NCBI GenBank assembly: GCA_949494735.1
Contig: CATABD010000004.1
Coordinates: 1 to 64,000 of the forward strand
Direction of reading: 5' to 3'
Source of the DNA: an uncultured Oscillospiraceae bacterium
GTDB taxonomy: Bacteria > Bacillota > Clostridia > Oscillospirales > Oscillospiraceae
DNA: 64,000 nt
Under the pieces are notes generated by a model. The model was given only the letters and a program-made list of their open reading frames with translations, was not told the origin of the DNA and did no database searches. The translations under genes and the position numbers were made by a program. Shown here one piece after another: positions 17,600 to 26,189 of this stretch; position 1 is the first letter of the stretch; every line of letters begins with the position of its first letter.

Positions 17600-18664
17600 G
17601 TGAAGCAATACGAAAAAATCCCCATCGTGGACGCGGCCAGACGGTGCGGCATAGCCTTGGATTCCCGGACGCTGCGGCATCGGGAGGTGGAGGCCACCTG
17701 CCCCTTCTGCCACGACCACGGGCCGGGGAAGTACCATCTCAGCCTGAACACCGCCACCGACCAGTACCGCTGCCACCTGTGCGGCGCCCATGGCAACAGC
17801 GTGACGCTGTACGCCCGGCTCATGGGCGTGACCAACCGGGAGGCATACCAGGCGCTGAAACAGGAGGGCAAGGTCTACCCCATGTCCAGGCGGGAAGCAT
17901 CCCCATCGGACGCCGAACGCCAGCCCTTGCCCCTGGAACAGCGGCATGAGGCGTACACCGCCATGCTGGACCACCTGACGCTGCTGGATAAGCACCGGGA
18001 AAACCTGCTGGAGCGGGGGCTGTCTGAGGAGCGCATCCAGGCAAATCAGTACCGAAGTATGCCGGAAACGGAGGCGGGGCGGCGGCTTTTGGCCGCCCTG
18101 CTCCGCTCCTGTGGCCATGAGCTGCTGGGGCTGCCGGGGTTCCGTACTTACTATGGCGATTGGACGATCACCGGCCCAAAGGGCTTCTTGATCCCTGTCC
18201 GCAACAAAAACGGGCTGATCCAGGGCATGAAGATCCGCCTGGACGACGCGGACAAGCCAAACCGAAAATACCGCTGGCTGTCCAGCCGGGATCTGCCCAA
18301 CGGCACGCGCAGCTATTCCTACATCCATGTCACCGGCGACACCACCCAAAAGCGGGCCTTCCTCACGGAGGGCCCGCTAAAGGGGGACGTGGCCAGCTAC
18401 CTGGCCCATGACGCGCTGTTTGTGTGCGTGGGCGGGGTAAATGCCATCCGCGGGCTGAAGAAAACGCTGATGGGATTGGGCGTCTCCCGGGTGGTGGAGG
18501 CCATGGATATGGACCAAATGACCAACCCAGATGTCCGCAATGCCGTGCTGGCGATGCGGAGGGAAGTGCAGGCCATCAAGGGCCTAAAATACACGAAATA
18601 CACATGGGACCCGGCGTACAAGGGGATCGATGATTACCTTCTCAGTCGGGTAGAGGCCATGTGA
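17600..18664 (+). CDS. CHC2 zinc-finger / Toprim-like primase
   Basis: CPFCHDHGPGKYHLSLNTATDQYRCHLCGAHGNSVTLYARLMG; Toprim-like C-terminal half; GTG start. Confidence 0.85.
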   Translation: MKQYEKIPIVDAARRCGIALDSRTLRHREVEATCPFCHDHGPGKYHLSLNTATDQYRCHLCGAHGNSVTLYARLMGVTNREAYQALKQEGKVYPMSRREASPSDAERQPLPLEQRHEAYTAMLDHLTLLDKHRENLLERGLSEERIQANQYRSMPETEAGRRLLAALLRSCGHELLGLPGFRTYYGDWTITGPKGFLIPVRNKNGLIQGMKIRLDDADKPNRKYRWLSSRDLPNGTRSYSYIHVTGDTTQKRAFLTEGPLKGDVASYLAHDALFVCVGGVNAIRGLKKTLMGLGVSRVVEAMDMDQMTNPDVRNAVLAMRREVQAIKGLKYTKYTWDPAYKGIDDYLLSRVEAM

Positions 18665-18682
18665 AAAAACAGGAGGGCAAGT

Positions 18683-19660
18683 ATGGATAACGTATTTGAT
18701 ATGCACGATTTTATTGGCACGTCCCAGGGCGACGAGGCCCATATGCTGGGCAAGTTTCTCTATTTCTCCCTGGCGAACCTGCTGGTGGACAAAGAGGATC
18801 TGTCCAAGCTGTGCGAGGACATGGGCATCCCCTACGCCGGCGGCACCCGGCTGTCCGTGGGGGACGCGTTCCGCTCCGCCACCGGCGACATCCGGGAGCG
18901 CATCCCGGTGACGGCCATGGGGGAGACCAATATCTACCTGGCCTACTGCCGGGACAATAAACGCACCAGCGCCGATATTTTATCCCGGGAGCTGGTGAAG
19001 GAGACGCTGAACCAGCGTACCAACAACTACGAAAAGCTGGCGAACATCAGCTATGATAAGAAAGACGGCGTGTTTCGAGCGGAAAACATGGCACCGGACG
19101 ACGCCATCGACGTGCCGGCCTGCTGCCGCAAGGCGGAGGAGCTGTTCGAACTCTATCAGAAGTGCGCCAACCGAAAACAGATCGAAACCATCTGCGTCAA
19201 TTATCTGCGGGGGCTGGAGGCCACCAAGCTGAGCATCACAGGGCATATGTACTTCGTGCCCCGCACCCACATGGACAAGGTGGACGTGTTTGAGGACTTC
19301 ATCGGCCTGCTGGGCGGGCTCAACCGCAGAGAGACGCCGCTGATGGTGAACAGCTTTTTCATTATCGACGATGAAAAGCAGCGGTCTAAAATGACCGAGG
19401 AATTCTATGCGGCGGTGAAGAAGGAAATTGCTACCTACCAGGAGCGGGCGGACTACCTCATCAAATCCGGCAGCCAGAGCCCGGCGGTGATGGAGCGTTG
19501 GGTGCTGAAGATCCAGGCGCTGGAGGAGAAAAAGAAGCACTATGAGGGTGTACTCCGTCGGGAACTGGATGGCTTGGACGATGAATTTTCCACGCTGAAG
19601 TTCCTGGGGCAGGAGCTCCAAATGAGGGCACAGAGTATTCGCTTTCAAAAGGCGGCATAA
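18683..19660 (+). CDS. Conserved element protein (possibly DUF6744-like)
   Basis: 325-aa ORF at end of the operon; family name from memory only. Confidence 0.55.
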   Translation: MDNVFDMHDFIGTSQGDEAHMLGKFLYFSLANLLVDKEDLSKLCEDMGIPYAGGTRLSVGDAFRSATGDIRERIPVTAMGETNIYLAYCRDNKRTSADILSRELVKETLNQRTNNYEKLANISYDKKDGVFRAENMAPDDAIDVPACCRKAEELFELYQKCANRKQIETICVNYLRGLEATKLSITGHMYFVPRTHMDKVDVFEDFIGLLGGLNRRETPLMVNSFFIIDDEKQRSKMTEEFYAAVKKEIATYQERADYLIKSGSQSPAVMERWVLKIQALEEKKKHYEGVLRRELDGLDDEFSTLKFLGQELQMRAQSIRFQKAA

Positions 19661-19673
19661 ACGGGAATAAGCG

Positions 19674-19711
19674 TGCGGGGGAAGGTTCAGTCTTCCCCCG
19701 CATTGTTTTCT
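19674..19711 (+). terminator. Intrinsic terminator closing the element operon
   Basis: tgcgggggaag / cttcccccgca perfect 11-bp stem then ttgttttc. Confidence 0.8.
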
Positions 19712-19958
19712 CTATTTGTTGCGATGCCTCTTATGCAATTAAATAGAAAGCCTTTCACATAGCATGAGCCTGGAGCCTGTCTCTTAACGAGATGTGGTCT
19801 GTTAGCTGGCCGTTTCGTCTCCTAATATTGGGTATCGTTCTGCTCCAGCTTCTCTGGCGAGCAGCAGTGGACTGCCAGACTATAATAAAAATAATGGTTT
19901 GTATGCAACTGGCAGGCTGTGCTCTGGCACAAGAACGGCTGACAGCTCAATGTGCTTC

Positions 19959-21002
19959 CTAAGAAGCTGGAAGTGCTGACAGCGTGATCACAAACGTAGT
20001 TCCCACGCCCACCTGGCTGGACGCTTCAATTTTTCCGCCATGAAGGTCAACAATTCTTTTTGTGAGTGAAAGGCCCAGCCCATTCCCAGCTGTTTTATGG
20101 GATGTATCACCTTGATAAAATTTTTCGTATATTCGTTGGAGTACCGCTTGATCCATGCCAATCCCATCGTCTTGGATTACAACTTGAATGTCAGTTCCTA
20201 TCTTCCTGAGCAGTACACGGATTTTTCCGGCTTGCTTGACAAATTTAATTGCGTTTCCAAGCAGGTTTTGCCAAATCTGTAGGAGTAGATCACGGTTGGC
20301 ATAACAGTCCACTGGATCTAGGTCAATATCCAACTCAAGATGTTTTCCGTTCCACTGCGGTTCCAACATTAGGATAGCCTCCCGCAGTTGCTCATCCAGG
20401 GAGAACCACTCCCTCTGAATTTCAATCTCTTGGTGTTCCAGCCGCGACAAAAGTAGAATATTACCGATCAGTGTGGAAAGCCGCCGTGTGTTAAACAGGA
20501 TGCGCCGAGTATATTCAGTCCGTTTTTCTTCGGAAAGCTCTTTGCGCTGCAGCAGTGTGGCGTATCCCTCAATCGCCGATAAAGGTGTCTTGAACTCATG
20601 GGACACGTTTTCAATAAAATCATTTCGGAGAATTTCAGTCCCAGCTAACTCTCGGGTCATTACGTTGAAATTGTGGGCCATCTCCCGGATCTCAGAAGCT
20701 GGTATATCCTCATTCAATTCGATATTGAAATTTCCTTTTGCCACCTCTTGAGTGGCTTTGCTGATTTCAAGGATCAGCTCTAGCGGGCGTTTTCCAATCA
20801 GCCTAAACAAAATTGTTCCAATGACGATGCTGACCGTTGGGGTGACGAACAGCCCCCGCAGAAGATGCTGAGAATCCAAAAAACCGATACGAAACAGCAA
20901 CACAGCAAAGGCGGTGGAAAGGGTCATGGTTATGCTCAAAACCAAGAAGAGTAGAATGGAAAACATTGCGGCTGTTTTTATAGTCCGCTGATGCAGTTTC
21001 AT
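19959..21002 (-). CDS. HAMP-containing sensor histidine kinase
   Basis: ENVSHEFKTPLSAIEGYATLL H-box; NLLGNAIKF; GNGLGLSLTKRIVDLHGG; two TM segments. Confidence 0.95.
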   Translation of the reverse strand: MKLHQRTIKTAAMFSILLFLVLSITMTLSTAFAVLLFRIGFLDSQHLLRGLFVTPTVSIVIGTILFRLIGKRPLELILEISKATQEVAKGNFNIELNEDIPASEIREMAHNFNVMTRELAGTEILRNDFIENVSHEFKTPLSAIEGYATLLQRKELSEEKRTEYTRRILFNTRRLSTLIGNILLLSRLEHQEIEIQREWFSLDEQLREAILMLEPQWNGKHLELDIDLDPVDCYANRDLLLQIWQNLLGNAIKFVKQAGKIRVLLRKIGTDIQVVIQDDGIGMDQAVLQRIYEKFYQGDTSHKTAGNGLGLSLTKRIVDLHGGKIEASSQVGVGTTFVITLSALPAS

Positions 21003-21670
21003 TTCTTCACCACCTTATAACCCAGTCCTCGGATAGTGATAATATCAAAGTCTGGATTTCCACGGAAACGCTCTCTAAGTCTGCTAATATGTACGTCTAG
21101 AGTATGGGGGTCCGTTTCGCTGTCCACTCCCCATATATCGTCCATGAGCTGACGCCTCGTAAATATGTGGTTGGGAGAGGCCGCCAGCTTGAACAGGAGG
21201 AGGAACTCCTTCTGAGGGAGTTCTGTTTCCTCGCCGCCAGTATGGACGGTCAACGTGTCGCAGTCAAGAATTGTATCGCCCAGCTTTGTCCTGCGCTGAC
21301 TGGCGATTTGGGATCGGCGCAGCAGGGCCTCCACTCGCCATACCATCTCATTGACATCAATTGGCTTGACCATATAATCATCTGTGCCGATGCGGAAACC
21401 TTCTCGTTTATCCGCCGCACTGGATCTTGCTGTAATCATCAGAACAGGCGTGTTGTAATGTGCTTCCCGCAACGCTTTAATCAGCTCAAACCCGTCCATA
21501 CGCGGCATCATAATATCCGAAATAATCAAATCGACATACGTCTCGTCCAAAATATCAAAGGCATCAATTCCGTCTACAGCCGGAACCGCAGTGTATCCAT
21601 TTTCCGTCAGAACCGCACAGAAAAGATCCCTCAGCTCATTATCGTCCTCTACCACCAGGATTTGAAACAT
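20999..21670 (-). CDS. OmpR/PhoB-family response regulator
   Basis: ILVVEDDNELRDLF...DLIISDIMMPRMDG...winged-helix LDVHISRLRERF...IRGLGYKVVK; start trimmed to MFQILVV. Confidence 0.95.
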   Translation of the reverse strand: MFQILVVEDDNELRDLFCAVLTENGYTAVPAVDGIDAFDILDETYVDLIISDIMMPRMDGFELIKALREAHYNTPVLMITARSSAADKREGFRIGTDDYMVKPIDVNEMVWRVEALLRRSQIASQRRTKLGDTILDCDTLTVHTGGEETELPQKEFLLLFKLAASPNHIFTRRQLMDDIWGVDSETDPHTLDVHISRLRERFRGNPDFDIITIRGLGYKVVKK

Positions 21671-21733
21671 TTCTACCACCTCTTTTTCACAGTATAGCAA
21701 AGATATCAATATTGTGGAAGCATTTTAAACCAA

Positions 21734-21817
21734 AAATCTCAACTGAACCTCAACGACATCAAATTGAGGTTCAGTTGAGATTTGGTTGAGTTTTAGTTGA
21801 GAAAAACAGCGTATGAT
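21734..21817. promoter_or_regulatory. Response-regulator operator: 20-bp perfect inverted repeat plus four TTGAG boxes phased at 11 bp, then -10 TATGAT
   Basis: aaatctcaactgaacctcaa (21734-21753) / ttgaggttcagttgagattt (21764-21783); TTGAG at 21764, 21775, 21786, 21797; TATGAT at 21812-21817. Confidence 0.85.
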
Positions 21818-21849
21818 CTCGTTACTAAACGGCAACAGGAGGGAAACCT

Positions 21850-24645
21850 ATGCTGCAAATTCAAAACATAAAGAAGCAATATAAAACAGGCTATCTGATC
21901 CAGCAGGCCCTAGACAATGTCAGCTTGAGCTTTCGGGACAGCGAATTTGTTTCAATCCTTGGCCCCAGCGGTTCTGGTAAAACCACGTTGCTGAATATCA
22001 TCGGCGGACTGGATCAATATGATAGCGGCGAATTAATGATCAACGGCATCTCCACCAAAAAATATAGGGATAAGGACTGGGATTCCTACCGAAACCACAC
22101 CGTTGGCTTCGTTTTCCAAAGCTACAATTTGATTCCTCACCAGTCCATCCTCGCGAATGTGGAGTTGGCGCTGACTATCTCCGGCATCTCTCGCAGGGAG
22201 CGCCGCCAAAGGGCAGAGCAGGTGCTGACTCAGGTGGGGCTGGGGGATCAGCTCCATAAGCGTCCCAATCAAATGTCTGGGGGACAGATGCAGCGAGTGG
22301 CCATTGCAAGGGCGTTGGTCAACAATCCAAGCATCCTTCTGGCCGACGAGCCCACCGGAGCACTGGACACCGCCACCAGCCTCCAGATCATGGAGCTGCT
22401 GCGGGAGGTTTCTAAAGAACGTCTGGTTGTCATGGTGACTCACAATTCTGAGTTGGCGGAGCGGTATTCCACTCGTATTGTCAAACTGCAGGACGGTAGG
22501 ATTACGGACGATTCCGCGCCTTATACCCCGGAAGTGGGGGAGCTCCCGACACCAAAGTATCAAAGCATGGGCCGGGCTAAAATGTCGCTCCTCACAGCAT
22601 TGTCGCTCAGCTTTAATAATTTGCGCACAAAAAAAGGGCGGACGCTGCTAACATCTATTGCTGGTTCCATTGGCATCATCGGCATTGCATTGATCCTGGC
22701 CCTTTCCTCCAGTGTAAACCGCTATATCGCAGATATGCAGAAGGACACAATGACCTCTTATCCCATCACGATCAGTGCGGAAACCTTTGATATGTCTGGC
22801 ATGATGGCTGGCGGGCAGCGGATCGGCGGGCCAAACACGCGATCCGAACTGCGGGATGGCGTACACGCGGATTACCGGGATCTTGAACTGAGCGAAACTG
22901 TATTCGCCAGTATCATAGAAAATAACCTGACAACGTTCAAGAGCTATTTGGACGACCCAAACAGCGAAATCCATCAGTATTTGGGGGAAAATGGATTTGT
23001 CTACACCTATGATGTGTGCTTTGATGTTTATTCTTATGACGCGAACGGAGTGTTGATTAATAGCGGCGCGGATGTTGGGACCTTAATCAGTTCCGGCGGG
23101 GGATTCAGCTCCATGCCAGGCGGGATCGGAGATATGTCAATGATGATGGGCGGATCTGCTGGGGCCGAGAATTTTTCCGAGCTGATGGCAAGCCCTGACG
23201 GCAATATGGTCAGTCATATCGTCACCGACAGCTATGAAATGCTTTACGGGGCCTGGCCAGAGCATTTTGATGAGGTGGTGTTGGTTCTGGATGAGAATCA
23301 GTCCCTTTCTGCCGGCACTCTCTATCAACTGGGTCTGCTGACAGCGGAGGACTATGAGGAGGCCTCCGAGCAAATCAAAATGGGAGAAGAAGTGACCGCA
23401 AAGGACTGGAGCTATGAGGAAATCAGCGGCCATCGTTTTTATCTTGTTTTGCCCAGCAGTTACTATGCCGAACATGAGAACGGCACGTTTTCCTATATTG
23501 GCGATAAGGCTTTGAACGCAGAGCAGCTTTTGGAGGATGCTCTGGAACTGAAAATCTGCGGTATCGTCAAGCCGCGGGAGGATGCTGCAAACGCTGTCAT
23601 TTCCACTGCTGTGGCCTATACCTCCCAGCTGACAGACTATGTGATCCAACAGACAGGTGGAAGCTCTGTGGTCCTTGCCCAAGAAGCAAATCAGGAAACC
23701 AATGTCCTCACAGGGATGAAATTTGAGGCGCTGGATGATGCTGAAAAAATTGTGGAAGCCTCTGCCTATATCTCGGCGATGGGCATATCGGATAAGGCAT
23801 CCCTTTATTCTATGATTTTGTATTACAGCTCCGCAGATGCACAGGGAACCGCTCCCGTAGAGCAGCAAAGCGGGCTTCAGCCCATGCAGGGGGCAGGCCA
23901 GACAGGTACTGCGAATATGGGCGGCGCAAATATGGATGAAGCCGCTATGGCGCAGGCATTGGACGTCTGGCTGGCGGAAACGCCGGACAATGAGATCTTG
24001 CTGTCCGTTTACAACGAGTATATCGACGGGGCCTCATATGCAGACAACATGAAAAAGTTCGGCAAGGTCAGTTATGATGCGCCCGCATCCATCAGCATTT
24101 ATACCGACAGCTTTGAGGATAAGAACGCGGTTTCCGCCTGCATTGAGCGCTATAATGACAGCGCTGACGAGGCTGGCAAGATCACCTATACCGACTATGT
24201 GGCCCTATTGACCAGTTCCATTACATCAATGGTCGACGTGATCTCGTATGTCTTGATTGCCTTTGTGGCGGTGTCCCTGGTTGTCTCCTGTATTATGATC
24301 GGCATCATCACGCACATCTCCGTGATGGAGCGGACGAAAGAGATCGGCATCCTCCGGGCGTTGGGAGCATCCAAGCACAACGTTTCCCAGGTATTTAATG
24401 CCGAGACATTTATCGTTGGCATCTGTGCAGGCTTGCTGGGTGTAGGGGTGTCCGCGTTGCTGACAATTCCCATTAATGCCGTACTGGAAAGTCTGCTGGG
24501 CATTGAAGCGCTTACGGTAGCCCTGCCCGCCGTATATGCAGTAGTTTTGGTCACGTTGAGCGTGGTCATCACCATGATAGGCGGGCTGCTGCCCGCGAAA
24601 AGGGCGGCAAAACAGGACGCTGTCATTGCGCTGCGTACAGAATAG
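21850..24645 (+). CDS. ABC transporter, fused ATPase and MacB/FtsX-type permease
   Basis: LGPSGSGKTTLLNIIGG, NQMSGGQMQRVAIARAL, LLADEPTGALD; C-terminal FtsX region with MERTKEIGILRALGASK. Confidence 0.93.
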   Translation: MLQIQNIKKQYKTGYLIQQALDNVSLSFRDSEFVSILGPSGSGKTTLLNIIGGLDQYDSGELMINGISTKKYRDKDWDSYRNHTVGFVFQSYNLIPHQSILANVELALTISGISRRERRQRAEQVLTQVGLGDQLHKRPNQMSGGQMQRVAIARALVNNPSILLADEPTGALDTATSLQIMELLREVSKERLVVMVTHNSELAERYSTRIVKLQDGRITDDSAPYTPEVGELPTPKYQSMGRAKMSLLTALSLSFNNLRTKKGRTLLTSIAGSIGIIGIALILALSSSVNRYIADMQKDTMTSYPITISAETFDMSGMMAGGQRIGGPNTRSELRDGVHADYRDLELSETVFASIIENNLTTFKSYLDDPNSEIHQYLGENGFVYTYDVCFDVYSYDANGVLINSGADVGTLISSGGGFSSMPGGIGDMSMMMGGSAGAENFSELMASPDGNMVSHIVTDSYEMLYGAWPEHFDEVVLVLDENQSLSAGTLYQLGLLTAEDYEEASEQIKMGEEVTAKDWSYEEISGHRFYLVLPSSYYAEHENGTFSYIGDKALNAEQLLEDALELKICGIVKPREDAANAVISTAVAYTSQLTDYVIQQTGGSSVVLAQEANQETNVLTGMKFEALDDAEKIVEASAYISAMGISDKASLYSMILYYSSADAQGTAPVEQQSGLQPMQGAGQTGTANMGGANMDEAAMAQALDVWLAETPDNEILLSVYNEYIDGASYADNMKKFGKVSYDAPASISIYTDSFEDKNAVSACIERYNDSADEAGKITYTDYVALLTSSITSMVDVISYVLIAFVAVSLVVSCIMIGIITHISVMERTKEIGILRALGASKHNVSQVFNAETFIVGICAGLLGVGVSALLTIPINAVLESLLGIEALTVALPAVYAVVLVTLSVVITMIGGLLPAKRAAKQDAVIALRTE

Positions 24646-24656
24646 GAGGGATTGTT

Positions 24657-25799
24657 GTGTTGAACTGCTCATTTTGGAAAAATGCTGTATACACGGCAAA
24701 GAGGATCGCTGTCCGGGGGATTGCCGGCGCACTGCTGTGTGCGGTGCTGATATTGTTCCTTGCTCCGGCCTATGCCGTAGGCTGCGCAGATCCTCTTGCC
24801 ACTGAAACTGGAAAAGCGGAAATTCATGCGGGAGATGTGGTGTGCTTTGGCATATGCGATGATGCTTGCGGTTTTGACGGGAAATGGTTGGCTTTGGATA
24901 CGGAGCATACCAATACCGGCGAGCCGGGCATGTTCCTTATGGCGCTGAATCTCATTTCGGATGAAAAGGGAGGCAGCCTTCTGTTTCGCGACATTGGTGG
25001 AGATGTATCTGTCTCTTTTGCGGACAGGGGAGACGCCTTTGCGGCGGAACACCCCGGATCGACTGACTATCGGAACAGCGATATTCAGATCTGGTGTGAA
25101 GACTTTGCACAATCCCACCTGACCCAGGCGGAATACGGTGCGCTCCTCCCTACGCTGAAATCAGATGCAGGTGTTGCGATTCCGGGCTTTGGAATCCCAA
25201 TTCCCGGGGTTTCTACCGGCACGGTGGATTTTGACCCGGTTGATGAAATCCTGAACGGCGACAGGTTATTCCTGCTTTCCGCTGAGGAAATCACGAATCC
25301 GCAGTATGGTTTTGTGGATGCCCGTTCCCGTGTTGCCCAGTACAAGGGAACGGAGGAAGGCTACTGGCTCCGTTCCCCTCATATCCCTACATTCCCGTTG
25401 GATGTAGGATTTGTATTCAGCTTCGGAGCGGTGATGGATTTCCCCGTGAACGGAAATTTTGCGTTTGAAATGAATTCCTATGCCCGTCCGGCCTGCAATC
25501 TGGACAGCAGTAAAATCACAGATGCGGAAGTTTTGGCAGTGCGCGGCGAAAAAACGATCTGGCGGTTAAGCTTCCAAGATGGCGAGCACAACGACCGGGA
25601 GTATGATACCAGCCTTCCGATCATCGGTGAGGTTATGGACCTGACGGCGCTGCTGAAAAAGGCGCTGGTGATTACCGCCTGCGTGTTGATCCTTCTGATC
25701 GTTGTCATAGTGGTGGTGATTCGGAACGTGCTTCGCAAACGGCGAACAAAACGGATGGCAGAGAAAAAACAGGAGGAAGGATCGCTCGGTGGAGAATAA
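24657..25799 (+). CDS. Membrane protein with extracellular DUF6273-like domain
   Basis: N- and C-terminal hydrophobic segments; GTG start; follows ABC gene by 11 bp. Confidence 0.65.
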   Translation: MLNCSFWKNAVYTAKRIAVRGIAGALLCAVLILFLAPAYAVGCADPLATETGKAEIHAGDVVCFGICDDACGFDGKWLALDTEHTNTGEPGMFLMALNLISDEKGGSLLFRDIGGDVSVSFADRGDAFAAEHPGSTDYRNSDIQIWCEDFAQSHLTQAEYGALLPTLKSDAGVAIPGFGIPIPGVSTGTVDFDPVDEILNGDRLFLLSAEEITNPQYGFVDARSRVAQYKGTEEGYWLRSPHIPTFPLDVGFVFSFGAVMDFPVNGNFAFEMNSYARPACNLDSSKITDAEVLAVRGEKTIWRLSFQDGEHNDREYDTSLPIIGEVMDLTALLKKALVITACVLILLIVVIVVVIRNVLRKRRTKRMAEKKQEEGSLGGE

Positions 25800-25857
25800 C
25801 TGGGAATTGTATTGAGAACTGCACAGTCAGGTGGGCAGTGAATAATTAAAGAATTTT

Positions 25858-25891
25858 CAACTACCGGCACCTGTTGGGGTGCCGGTAGTTG
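25858..25891. terminator. Strong hairpin, possible terminator (no clear T-run)
   Basis: caactaccggcacc / ggtgccggtagttg perfect 14-bp stem, 6-nt loop. Confidence 0.5.
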
Positions 25892-26058
25892 CATGAAGAA
25901 AAAATCTCCCTATGAAGTAATATGATGAGCTCCCCCCAAAGCACCGAATTTAAGTGATTAAAAGAGACAAATGGCTTCATACCATTTTCCTTTTTTGCTG
26001 TTGGAGTGTTGTGGAGTTTAATCTGTTCCTATAGAAAGATTTTGATTCTCCAACACAA

Positions 26059-26091
26059 AAGGTTATGCCGTAAAATGGCAAGGCTGTGCGG
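26059..26091 (+). promoter_or_regulatory. Candidate LytTR response-regulator operator upstream of GH78
   Basis: aaggttatgccg-N9-aaggctgtgcgg, 21-bp spacing; TATAAT at 26120-26125. Confidence 0.75.
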
Positions 26092-26189
26092 TTGCCCTTT
26101 CTTATCATATGACAATATGTATAATTGCTGCAGAATAGGCTGCGGATATTTATATAAAATAGCGCAGGCCGGTTTGAGGAGGAGAGTAT

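Noticed and set aside
19740-19955. Possible transposon remnant between the element operon and the two-component system
   Set aside because: No intact ORF, terminal inverted repeat or target duplication could be identified by eye; would need BLAST
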